33,598 nucleotides of DNA from Bacteroidales bacterium (GTDB taxonomy: Bacteria; Bacteroidota; Bacteroidia; Bacteroidales; UBA932): assembly GCA_017961175.1 (NCBI GenBank), contig JAGCXV010000044.1:1-33598 (forward strand), written 5' to 3'. The translations under genes were made by a program, and so were the position numbers. Below, one piece after another: positions 1 to 7,409 of the stretch. Under the pieces are notes generated by a model that was given only the letters and a program-made list of their open reading frames with translations, made no database searches and was not told where the DNA came from. Every line of letters begins with the position of its first letter. Position 1 is the stretch's first letter.

Positions 1-186
1 CCGGAGGTCAAAGATTCCGTAGAATCAATTATCAAGGATCTTACAGCCCCTGAAATTTTCGATAGGCTGAAAGCAGAGGTGTTCCTTGGAGAAGAGAGAT
101 TCGCCTGCTCCACAAACATTGACCCTACAGGCACGAAACTGGAAATCACCACAGATAACGGCATAGCCATTCACCTGACCAGATAA
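1..186 (+). CDS. C-terminal 61 residues of an unrecognised protein (5' end outside the window)
   Basis: Frame 1 is open from the first base to a TAA at 184-186, giving 61 residues that begin PEVKDSVESI and end GIAIHLTR. The next base starts the recQ ATG, so the two genes abut with no spacer and are probably translationally coupled in one operon. The fragment is charged, with a predicted helix (residues about 3-25) followed by alternating hydrophobic residues that suggest two or three beta strands. It contains one cysteine. I do not recognise the family. It does not resemble the C-termini I remember for RecJ, ClpX or the 37-kDa nucleoid-associated proteins, which were the neighbours I considered. 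Reading frame and stop are clear; function is unknown. Confidence 0.6.
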   Translation, partial: PEVKDSVESIIKDLTAPEIFDRLKAEVFLGEERFACSTNIDPTGTKLEITTDNGIAIHLTR

Positions 187-2100
187 ATGGAAGAATTCAG
201 GGAGATACTGAAAAGATATTGGGGCTATGAGTCCTTCCGGCATGCTCAGGAAAAGGTAATACAGAGCATCGCTGAGGGAAAGGACACCCTTGCCCTGATG
301 CCTACCGGTGGCGGAAAGAGTATCTGCTTCCAGGTTCCGGCCCTTGCAAAAGAAGGTATCTGCCTTGTTGTAAGCCCACTTATCGCCCTTATGAAAGACC
401 AGGTGGAAACACTCCGGGCCAAGGGGATAGGTGCTCTTGCCGTTCATTCCGGAATGACTCCCAGATCAATTGGAATAACTCTGGACAACGCAGTTTACGG
501 AAACTACAAGTTCCTGTATGTTTCTCCCGAAAGGCTTTCCACATACGACTTCAAGTCCAGAGCCTCAGAGATGAAAGTATCCTATCTGGTTGTGGATGAG
601 GCTCATTGCATCTCACAGTGGGGCTATGATTTCCGTCCTTCCTACCTGGAAATAATCAAGGTCAGGGAACTTATCGGCAAGGACGTTCCTGTAGTTGCCC
701 TTACCGCCACAGCCACAAAGGAAGTCTCCGAGGATATAATGGATAAGCTGGGCTTCAGGGAGAAAAACGTTATAGCCACTGACTTTTCCAGGAAAAACAT
801 TGCATACATCGTCAAGGAGGGAGAAGACAAGCTGGGTTCCCTCCTGGCTATTTGTTCCACATTCAACAAGTCTCTGGGAGAGGGTTCAGGAATAGTCTAT
901 TGCAGGGAAAGAAAACGCTGCGCAGAGGTGGCCGCATTCCTCAAGGAATCAGGCATTTCTGCAGACTTCTACCACGCCGGCCTCGGCAAGGAGGAAAGGA
1001 ACATCCGCCAGGAAGACTGGAAAAAGGGCAAGACCAAAATCATCGTTTCCACCAACGCCTTCGGAATGGGCATAGACAAGGCGGATGTGAGGATTGTTGT
1101 CCATATAGACATGCCGGACTCTCTGGAAGCCTATTTCCAGGAAGCGGGCAGGGCAGGCAGAGACGGCAAGCCTGCCTGGGCTGTCCTTCTGTTCGACGGT
1201 TCGGACATCAAGAAAACACGTCAACTTGTTTCAGTCAATTTCCCTTCCACGGAATATATGGCCAAGGTTTACCAGTATGTCTTCAACCATCTGCAGATTG
1301 CTTACGGAGACGGTGAGAACTCCATAAGAAAGTTTAACCTGATGGAGTTTGCAAGGGCCTACGGCCTTAACGCAGTAAGTGCCTACTACGCAATAAAATA
1401 CCTTGAGCAGGAGGGTTATTGGGAGCTCACCGATGAGATTGACAACCCTTCCAGGATGATGTTCCTTGTAGCAAGAGACGAGCTCTACAATATCCAGATG
1501 GGAAGCAGTATAATGGACGAGTTTGTCAAGAGCCTTATGAGAACCTACACCGGGCTTTTCTCCCAGATGGTGAGGATAGACGAGGAATACATCGCAAGAA
1601 TCACGATGGACACCCCTCAGAATGTAAGGGAGAAGCTCCAGACTCTTTCCAGACAGAAGGTTATCCGCTACATCCCTCAGATCAGGACTCCAATGATGAT
1701 CTTCAAGTGCGAACGCCTTACAGAAAAAAACCTCTATATCAGTCCGAAGCGCTATGCCCAGCGCAAGGAGCAGATGGAAAGGAGAATCGAGGCGATGATA
1801 GGCTACGCCACCCAGAACTCCAAGTGCCGCAGCCGCTATATGATCGAGTATTTCTCCCAGCCGGTAACTTCAGACTGCGGAGTCTGCGACATCTGCCTTT
1901 CCCGCAAGAAGTTGTCTGACAGGAAAATCGAGGAGGAGATCATATCCCTCCTCGATAAATCTGAAGGGAAAAGAATGAGTTTTCTCTCATTCAAGAAGGC
2001 GGTTCCTCCTGCACTTCAGGAAAGATACATAAACGTTCTCCGCGATATGGCAGATAGGGGAATCATCACCGCCGGGGATGACGGCATCTACCTGAATTAG
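187..2100 (+). CDS. recQ: RecQ-family ATP-dependent DNA helicase
   Basis: This is a 637-residue 3'-5' superfamily 2 DNA helicase for recombinational repair and stalled forks. Visible motifs are Walker A PTGGGKS (39-45), DEAH (137-140) followed by [13 protein letters not shown] (RecQ aromatic-rich loop region), TATAT (motif III), and [10 protein letters not shown] (motif VI). A region with winged-helix character (about 365-540) follows the helicase core. A four-cysteine zinc site then appears (C547, C564, C567, C570), and the protein ends in a 67-residue tail with helix-wing character. The zinc site lies much later than in E. coli RecQ, and I see no classical HRDC domain, so this is the longer Bacteroidota-style architecture. 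ATG is used because it directly follows the upstream stop. The 3' end overlaps maf by four bases on the opposite strand. Confidence 0.95.
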   Translation: MEEFREILKRYWGYESFRHAQEKVIQSIAEGKDTLALMPTGGGKSICFQVPALAKEGICLVVSPLIALMKDQVETLRAKGIGALAVHSGMTPRSIGITLDNAVYGNYKFLYVSPERLSTYDFKSRASEMKVSYLVVDEAHCISQWGYDFRPSYLEIIKVRELIGKDVPVVALTATATKEVSEDIMDKLGFREKNVIATDFSRKNIAYIVKEGEDKLGSLLAICSTFNKSLGEGSGIVYCRERKRCAEVAAFLKESGISADFYHAGLGKEERNIRQEDWKKGKTKIIVSTNAFGMGIDKADVRIVVHIDMPDSLEAYFQEAGRAGRDGKPAWAVLLFDGSDIKKTRQLVSVNFPSTEYMAKVYQYVFNHLQIAYGDGENSIRKFNLMEFARAYGLNAVSAYYAIKYLEQEGYWELTDEIDNPSRMMFLVARDELYNIQMGSSIMDEFVKSLMRTYTGLFSQMVRIDEEYIARITMDTPQNVREKLQTLSRQKVIRYIPQIRTPMMIFKCERLTEKNLYISPKRYAQRKEQMERRIEAMIGYATQNSKCRSRYMIEYFSQPVTSDCGVCDICLSRKKLSDRKIEEEIISLLDKSEGKRMSFLSFKKAVPPALQERYINVLRDMADRGIITAGDDGIYLN

Positions 2101-2690
2101 AATTCCATCAGGGATTTGTAGAGTTTCTGGACGGGCAGGCCGATGACGGTATAGACACTGCCCTTGATTTCCTTGATGCAGGCAAGGCCGATCCATTCCT
2201 GGATGCCGTATGCTCCGGCCTTGTCGAAAGGCTTGAATTCATCGATGTAATATTCAATGTCCTCATCGCTGAGGATATCGAAGGTAACATCGCAACCGTC
2301 TGAAAGAGTGATGGTTTTGTTTATGTCTCGTAGGCAGAGGCCGGTATAGACCTGGTGGGTTTTGCCGGAAAGCACCTTCAGCATTTTTACTGCATCTGCC
2401 TTGTCCTTCGGCTTGCCGAGAATCTCTCCGTCTATGGTTACGATGGTATCAGAAGTAATGAGGATGTCTTCCTTTTTCAGTTTTTGGGTGTAATGCTTTG
2501 ACTTTTGCTCAGCGATGTAGGCGGGGATTTCAGAGACTTTCAGTGTGGCAGGATAGGACTCGTCATAATCGCTGATTTTTCCAAGTGTGAACTCCAGACC
2601 AAGTTCCCCAAGAAGCTCACGTCTTCTCGGGGAACCGGATGCCAGGATCAATCTTCTTCCTTCAAGATGCTTTGAAAGGGGAGACTGCAT
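2097..2690 (-). CDS. maf: Maf-family nucleoside triphosphate pyrophosphatase
   Basis: This 197-residue cytosolic enzyme belongs to the Maf/YhdE family, which hydrolyses non-canonical or excess NTPs (dTTP/UTP/m5UTP type) to NMP and pyrophosphate. The N-terminal signature [12 protein letters not shown] (about 16-27) is the phosphate-binding hallmark. [15 protein letters not shown] carries the catalytic aspartate region, and GAYGIQEW is the conserved late motif. The chosen ATG (2688-2690) begins [11 protein letters not shown] and leaves a 19-base gap after kdsC. A longer reading frame exists upstream but would overlap kdsC and add a non-family leader. It is the last gene of the DUF3467-etfBA-dehydrogenase-kdsC-maf run. 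Its TAA (2097-2099) overlaps the recQ stop on the other strand. Confidence 0.93.
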   Translation of the reverse strand: MQSPLSKHLEGRRLILASGSPRRRELLGELGLEFTLGKISDYDESYPATLKVSEIPAYIAEQKSKHYTQKLKKEDILITSDTIVTIDGEILGKPKDKADAVKMLKVLSGKTHQVYTGLCLRDINKTITLSDGCDVTFDILSDEDIEYYIDEFKPFDKAGAYGIQEWIGLACIKEIKGSVYTVIGLPVQKLYKSLMEF

Positions 2691-2709
2691 TGTTATTATC
2701 TTTTTTTGC

Positions 2710-3285
2710 TTACTGCTTCTTGTAAATCTTGTTGTATTCCGCTTCAATGGCATGCCTCCAGGCCTGATAGGCGGAAGCATCCAGAGTCCACTTGCCCTGG
2801 GCTTTCATAACCTGCTCTATGAGGTCTCTGACACAACCTCTTCCGCCAGGGAACTGGGAAACGAAGTCGCAGACAGACTTGACCTCGGCCACAGCGTCGG
2901 AAGGGCAGACGGAAAGGCCGCAGATTTTCAGGACAGGGATGTCCGGAAGATCGTCACCGACGTAGGCCACTTCTTCGGGTTTGAAATTGTGGCGCTTGCA
3001 GAAATCCAGGAAAGCCGGAGCCTTGTCCTGAACGTTCTGGATAACCTCGTGAGCCAGAACCGGATAGAAACGCTTGAGTATGGAATCGCTCTGGCCGCCG
3101 GTAATGATGGTAAGAGTGAAACCGCTCATATAGGCAAGCCTCATACCAAGGCCGTCCTTGGCGTTGAAAGTGCGGACAAGGTCTCCGGTTTCAGGCATGC
3201 AGATAATGCTGCCGTCCGTGAAGACGCCATCCACGTCAAAGGCGAATGCCTTGATATTCTTGAGCTTGACCTTATAATTAGTCAT
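2710..3285 (-). CDS. kdsC: KdsC-like 3-deoxy-D-manno-octulosonate 8-phosphate phosphatase (HAD family)
   Basis: This is a 191-residue HAD-superfamily phosphatase of the C0 type. The nucleophile motif is DVDGVFTDGS (17-26, with D17 and D19 as nucleophile and general acid). TGGQSD is motif II, a lysine follows in QDKAPAFLDFCKR, and VGDDLPDIPVL is motif IV. This arrangement and the short length match KdsC, which dephosphorylates Kdo-8-P to Kdo for lipid A core synthesis. The partner enzyme KdsA is encoded about 20 kb away in the same window. A C-terminal extension of about 25 residues (from GKWTLDASAYQAWRHAIE) goes beyond the minimal fold. The gene starts five bases after the dehydrogenase stop, so the two are almost certainly cotranscribed. 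A related HAD phosphatase specificity such as YrbI-like CMP-sugar processing cannot be excluded. Confidence 0.9.
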   Translation of the reverse strand: MTNYKVKLKNIKAFAFDVDGVFTDGSIICMPETGDLVRTFNAKDGLGMRLAYMSGFTLTIITGGQSDSILKRFYPVLAHEVIQNVQDKAPAFLDFCKRHNFKPEEVAYVGDDLPDIPVLKICGLSVCPSDAVAEVKSVCDFVSQFPGGRGCVRDLIEQVMKAQGKWTLDASAYQAWRHAIEAEYNKIYKKQ

Positions 3286-3290
3286 AATTG

Positions 3291-5072
3291 TTAGTCCTGA
3301 TATACTGAATCGAGATCTCCCTTAACATTCTGGCAAAGAGGAAGTATCTTCTCGCTGTCGCAGTTATAGATGTAAGAGTGGCGCTCGTTGTTCCAGGCCT
3401 GTGCCCTCTCGGAGAATACCTCTGCGGAATCGATGAAACGCTCGCATCTGAGTGAATCAATCAGAAGCAGGTAGCTCTCGATGATGAAAGCGGCCATCTC
3501 GCACATCTTGCGAGCCTGGAAATCAATGTAATCAACAGGCTTGCCCTCCATCAGGGCAACAGTCTTCTCGTACTGCTCGGTCATCTTTACTAGACGCTCC
3601 TTAACCTTTTCAAGCCTTGCCTGTGCATCAGGGCAGGCGGCTGCAACTGCATCGCTGACCTTGATTTCAACACTCTCGTACTCGTTGCGGATCATTTCCA
3701 GATAAGAGCCGTTGGTCACATAACGGATAGCGGCAACTGTCTGGAGCTGGGAAGTTCCCTCGTAGATTGTGGTAATCCTGGCGTCGCGGTAAAGTCTTTC
3801 AACAGGATATTCCTTCATGAAGCCGCTACCTCCGTGAACCTGGATGGCATCGTAGGCGTTCTGGTTGCAGAACTCGGAAGAAGTCATCTTCAGAAGAGGG
3901 GTGAGCATATCGGCATAACGGGAATATTTCTTGTTTTCCTTCCGCTCCTCAGGAGTGAGTTTCCTCTCAGGAGTTACAAGGGCATTGAGAGCCTTGTAGA
4001 CATCCACGCAACGGGAAGTCTCGTAGAGGATGGCACGGCTTGCCTGGAGCTTTGCCTTCATAACGGCAAGCATCTCATAAACGGCCGGGAACTCTATGAT
4101 CTTCTTACCGAACTGCTCTCTCTCGTTGGCATACTTGAGGGCCTCGCGGTAAGCGGCCTCGCTGATTCCGACGCTCTGTGCGCCAACGCCAAGGCGTGCA
4201 CCGTTCATAAGGCTCATCACATACTTGATAAGACCCATCTTGCGGTCTCCCACAATCTTTGCAGGAGCATTGCGGAACACAAGTTCGCAGGTAGGGGAAC
4301 CGTGGATACCGAGCTTGTTCTCGATTCTTCTCACTGTGACGCCACCCCATTTCTTGTCGTGAACGAAGTAGGAAAGACCTCTTGCGTCTGAAGTTCCTTC
4401 CTCGCTACGTGCAAGCACGAGCTTGATGTCTGCGTCTCCGTTGGTGATGAAACGCTTAACGCCGTTAAGCATCCACATCTGCTTTTCCTCATCCCAGGTA
4501 GCCTTGAGCATAACTGCCTGAAGGTCAGAACCTGCATCAGGCTCGGTAAGGTCCATTGAGCAGGTTTCGCCCTTGTTGATCCTAGGGAGAAACTCAGCCT
4601 TTATCTCCTCGCTTGCAAACTCCGCGATGGTCTCTGCGCAATCCTGGAGTCCCCAGATGTTGGCATAACCAGCATCGGCTCTTCCGACAAGCTCAGCAGC
4701 CATCACGTAAGGAACCATGGAGAAATTCAGACCGTCGTACTTCCTTGGCAGGGCGATACCGTAAACGCCGGCCTTGGTAAGGGCCTCCTGGTTCTTCTTG
4801 GTACCCTCGGCGTAAGTAACCCTTCCGTCCTTGCATACAGGACCGTCAATGTCCACCTGCTCAGCGTTCGGGGCGATGATGTCTCCGCAGATCTGGCCCA
4901 CGATATCCATAACCTTGTCGTATGAATCGATAGCGTCCTTCAGGTCTTTCGGAGCATAGTCGTATTTGCCGTAATCGGCGTAGTTATTCTCTTTAAGTTC
5001 AACGATTCTCTCCATCAAAGGATTGGAAAGCTGGAACTTGAGGTCTTGGTTATCTTTATAAAAATTTGCCAT
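3291..5072 (-). CDS. Acyl-CoA dehydrogenase, long form with C-terminal helical extension
   Basis: This 593-residue FAD enzyme oxidises an acyl-CoA thioester to the 2-enoyl-CoA and passes electrons to ETF. The FAD-site signature LTEPDAGSD lies at about 175-183. The second signature, QVHGGSGFMKEYPVERLYRDAR, begins at 411, and the catalytic base is the glutamate of IYEGTSQ (E438), equivalent to the medium-chain enzyme's active-site Glu. About 150 residues follow IYEGT, which is more than in short-chain enzymes and resembles the family with an acyl-CoA dehydrogenase C-terminal domain. etfA and etfB lie immediately upstream (11-base gap), so the physiological acceptor is very probably their product. 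No thiolase, hydratase or CoA-transferase gene is nearby, so the chain length of the substrate cannot be assigned. Confidence 0.93.
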   Translation of the reverse strand: MANFYKDNQDLKFQLSNPLMERIVELKENNYADYGKYDYAPKDLKDAIDSYDKVMDIVGQICGDIIAPNAEQVDIDGPVCKDGRVTYAEGTKKNQEALTKAGVYGIALPRKYDGLNFSMVPYVMAAELVGRADAGYANIWGLQDCAETIAEFASEEIKAEFLPRINKGETCSMDLTEPDAGSDLQAVMLKATWDEEKQMWMLNGVKRFITNGDADIKLVLARSEEGTSDARGLSYFVHDKKWGGVTVRRIENKLGIHGSPTCELVFRNAPAKIVGDRKMGLIKYVMSLMNGARLGVGAQSVGISEAAYREALKYANEREQFGKKIIEFPAVYEMLAVMKAKLQASRAILYETSRCVDVYKALNALVTPERKLTPEERKENKKYSRYADMLTPLLKMTSSEFCNQNAYDAIQVHGGSGFMKEYPVERLYRDARITTIYEGTSQLQTVAAIRYVTNGSYLEMIRNEYESVEIKVSDAVAAACPDAQARLEKVKERLVKMTEQYEKTVALMEGKPVDYIDFQARKMCEMAAFIIESYLLLIDSLRCERFIDSAEVFSERAQAWNNERHSYIYNCDSEKILPLCQNVKGDLDSVYQD

Positions 5073-5083
5073 TTTCTGTCCTC

Positions 5084-6103
5084 CTATTTGCTCTGCTTCT
5101 TGTATGAAGCAATCATCTTTGGTACAACTTCGTTAAGGTCTCCGATGATGGAGTAGTCTGCAATCTTGTGGATAGGGGCCTGAGGATCATTGTTTATCGC
5201 GATGATAATCTTGCTCTGGTCCATTCCGGCAGTGTGCTGGATGGCTCCGCTGACTCCAACGCAGATAATGAGCTTAGGCCTGACGGTTACGCCTGTCTGG
5301 CCGATCTGCCTTGCATTCTCCACAAAGCCGGCGTCAACAGCCGCACGGGAAGCTCCAACCTGGGCTCCGAGAGTCTTGGCAAGGTCGAAGATCAGGGAGA
5401 AATTCTCCTTGCTTCCTACACCGTAACCGCCATCGACGATTATCTGTGCACCCTTGATATCTATCTTCCTTTCCTCGATTTCGCGCTTGATGATATCTAC
5501 TGCAAAATCACTGTCAACCAGTACTGTAGCAACATCCACGCGCTTGATTTTGCCAGCTACCGGAGTTGCCAGGGGCTCCTTCTTCATGACGCCCTCGCGT
5601 ACGGTTGCCATCTGAGGACGATGCTCCGGATTAACGATTGTGGCGATGATGTTACCGCCGAAAGCAGGACGGATCTGATACAGAAGGTCTGTGTAGTGCT
5701 TTCCTGTCTTGACATCGTCGTGGTCTCCGATCTCCAGGCTGGTGCAGTCTGCGGTAAGTCCGCTCTTGAGGGCGCTGGAAACTCTTGGAGCAAGGTCTCT
5801 TCCTACGGTTGTAGCTCCGAAGAGAGCGATCTGAGGCTTCTCGTTATTGAATACCCTGAGGGTGATTGCTGCGTAAGGAAGCGTGCGGAAGAACTCCAGG
5901 CAAGGATCGTCTGCCAGGTGAACCACCTTTGCTCCGTACTCATAGAGTTGAGGGGCAAGCTTTTCCACGTTGCTGCCGATAAGCAGGGCCTCAACGTCCA
6001 CTCCAAGCCTCTCGGCCAGAGTCCTGGCCTTGGTCAGAAGTTCCAGGGAAACATCGCAGATCTTTCCGGAATCGGTTTCTGCATAAACTATTATATTGTT
6101 CAT
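5084..6103 (-). CDS. etfA: Electron transfer flavoprotein alpha subunit
   Basis: This is a 339-residue ETF alpha subunit that binds FAD at the interface with EtfB and carries electrons from the adjacent acyl-CoA dehydrogenase. The N-terminal half (1 to about 195) is the ETF fold. The C-terminal FAD domain starts around IIVDGGYGVGSKENF and contains VGASRAAVDAGFV, GQTGVTVRPKLIICVGVSGAIQHTAGM and IIAINNDPQAPIHKIADYSIIGDL, all diagnostic of ETF alpha. The gene sits between etfB (19-base gap upstream) and the dehydrogenase (11-base gap downstream). Start ATG is at 6101-6103. Whether the complex is a simple carrier or a bifurcating one is discussed under findings. Confidence 0.96.
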   Translation of the reverse strand: MNNIIVYAETDSGKICDVSLELLTKARTLAERLGVDVEALLIGSNVEKLAPQLYEYGAKVVHLADDPCLEFFRTLPYAAITLRVFNNEKPQIALFGATTVGRDLAPRVSSALKSGLTADCTSLEIGDHDDVKTGKHYTDLLYQIRPAFGGNIIATIVNPEHRPQMATVREGVMKKEPLATPVAGKIKRVDVATVLVDSDFAVDIIKREIEERKIDIKGAQIIVDGGYGVGSKENFSLIFDLAKTLGAQVGASRAAVDAGFVENARQIGQTGVTVRPKLIICVGVSGAIQHTAGMDQSKIIIAINNDPQAPIHKIADYSIIGDLNEVVPKMIASYKKQSK

Positions 6104-6122
6104 ATCTGTAATATTCTAAAGG

Positions 6123-7004
6123 TTAGCCAATTTCGTGATTTGCCATAAGTTCTCCGATGAGAGCGTCAATGTCCGCGTCGCTGCCGGAAAGCACCTTGCT
6201 CTCCTTTGCCTTGAAGACAATGTTCTCCACCTTCTTGACCTTGGTAGGGGAGCCTGCGAAGCCGTAGCAGCTCTCCTCTCCGCCAACATCGTCAACTGTC
6301 CATTCCGTAATCCTGAGATATGGTTTCTCCTCGGTTGAAATGGCATATTTGCCTTCGTTCATAGGATCTTTCTCCTCGTTGATAGTCCTAGCATACTTGT
6401 ACTTGAGCAGCATCTTGGCGTTGCGAGGACGGCAAGGGGCTGCGGTAGCGTGGACAGTTACGAGGCAAGGGAGGGTGGAGGTAACAACCTCGATACCTCT
6501 TTCCAGACGGCGGAGGATGGTAACCTTCTTCTCGTTGATATCCATAATCTCCTCAGCGTAAGTAACCTGTGGAATACCCATCTTCTCTGCAACCTGAGGG
6601 CCTACCTGTGCGGTATCACCATCGATTGCCTGTCTTCCGGCTACTATGATATCCGGATTGATTTTCTTGACAGCCTGGGAAATGGCATAGGAAGTTGCCA
6701 GGGTGTCGGCACCGGCAAAGCGGCGGTCGGTAAGGAGGATTCCTCCGTCAGTTCCGCGGAAAAGGCCTTCGCGGATAACTTCTGCCGCTCTGAAAGGACC
6801 CATGGTCAATACCAGCACCTTGGAACCAGGGAACTTGTCCTTGATCCTGAGAGCCTGCTCCAGGGCGTTCATGTCTTCAGGGTTGAAAATGGCTGGAAGG
6901 GCTGCCCTGTTAACAGTTCCTTCCGGCGTCATCGCATCCTTGCCCACATTCCTGGTATCAGGAACCTGCTTGGCAAGGACCACAATTGTGAATTCTTTGC
7001 TCAT
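6123..7004 (-). CDS. etfB: Electron transfer flavoprotein beta subunit
   Basis: This 293-residue ETF beta subunit begins with the family's characteristic VVLAKQVPDTRNV strand-loop and contains NPEDMNALEQALRIKD, LTMGPFRAAEVIREGLFRGTDGGILLTD, and GRQAIDGDTAQVGPQVAEKMGIPQVTY. The last motif binds the second nucleotide (AMP or FAD). From memory, the form AIDGDTAQVGP is the one seen in Clostridium and Acidaminococcus Bcd-associated ETFs, whereas mitochondrial-type ETFs have AIDDDCNQTG. This hints at the bifurcation-capable group. The C-terminal tail (about 245-293) includes the ETF recognition region. It is the second gene of the operon, 19 bases after the DUF3467 gene. Confidence 0.96.
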   Translation of the reverse strand: MSKEFTIVVLAKQVPDTRNVGKDAMTPEGTVNRAALPAIFNPEDMNALEQALRIKDKFPGSKVLVLTMGPFRAAEVIREGLFRGTDGGILLTDRRFAGADTLATSYAISQAVKKINPDIIVAGRQAIDGDTAQVGPQVAEKMGIPQVTYAEEIMDINEKKVTILRRLERGIEVVTSTLPCLVTVHATAAPCRPRNAKMLLKYKYARTINEEKDPMNEGKYAISTEEKPYLRITEWTVDDVGGEESCYGFAGSPTKVKKVENIVFKAKESKVLSGSDADIDALIGELMANHEIG

Positions 7005-7023
7005 ATTATTAAAATCTAACTAT

Positions 7024-7329
7024 TTACGATTTGTTGGAAGATGGATTGAACCCAATCGGAACGGATGGTTCCGGATTGTGAAGGACTATTTCCCCGAAAT
7101 GGGATTCAAACTTGCCCACATTGTCTGTCAAGGCATCGCGGAGCCTCTTGGCGTTCTCCGGAGTCATAATTATCCTTTCGGTTACGACCGCCTTCGGAAA
7201 ACCGGGCAGAATTTTCAGAAAATCCAGTACGAACTCGTTGGGAGAGTGGGTGATTATGGAAAGGTTGCAATAGGAACCTTTTGCCACCTCGCTGTTGAGT
7301 TCTATATCCAACTGCTTGTTATCAGCCAT
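7024..7329 (-). CDS. DUF3467-family small protein
   Basis: This 101-residue protein matches what I know of DUF3467: an N-terminal ELNSEVAKGSYCNLSIITHSPNEFVLDF strand pair, a central TERIIMTPENAKRLRDAL helix segment, and a C-terminal NPEPSVPIGF tail. These small soluble proteins are common in Bacteroidota and have no established role. There is no signal peptide or membrane segment. It is the first gene of the minus-strand run and is followed after 19 bases by etfB, so it is likely cotranscribed with the ETF/dehydrogenase genes. A -7-like element lies 31 bases upstream of its ATG. Function is unknown, and a link to the ETF module is inferred only from position. Confidence 0.85.
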   Translation of the reverse strand: MADNKQLDIELNSEVAKGSYCNLSIITHSPNEFVLDFLKILPGFPKAVVTERIIMTPENAKRLRDALTDNVGKFESHFGEIVLHNPEPSVPIGFNPSSNKS

Positions 7330-7360
7330 ACCTATTATTAATTGTATAAAATGTATCGGG

Positions 7361-7368
7361 CAAATATA
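7361..7368 (-). promoter_or_regulatory. Predicted Bacteroidota -7 element for the DUF3467-etfBA operon
   Basis: The minus strand reads TATATTTG, an exact match to TAnnTTTG. It lies 31 bases before the DUF3467 start codon, giving a leader of roughly 25 bases. I do not see a convincing -33 TTTG. Confidence 0.5.
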
Positions 7369-7379
7369 GTGAATTTTAT

Positions 7380-7387
7380 TAACTTTG
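7380..7387 (+). promoter_or_regulatory. Predicted Bacteroidota -7 element for valS
   Basis: TAACTTTG matches TAnnTTTG exactly, 22 bases before the valS ATG. Together with the oppositely directed element at 7361-7368 it makes an 80-base divergent promoter region in which the two RNA polymerase footprints must overlap. Confidence 0.5.
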
Positions 7388-7409
7388 CGCGGTTAATTAT
7401 TTAGAGAAA

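Noticed and set aside
2587-3294. 235-codon plus-strand frame opposite maf and kdsC
   Set aside because: It spans the junction of two convincing genes on the other strand and has no domain signature.
5168-6148. 326-codon plus-strand open frame opposite etfA
   Set aside because: It is antisense to a secure ETF alpha gene with no start context and no family resemblance.
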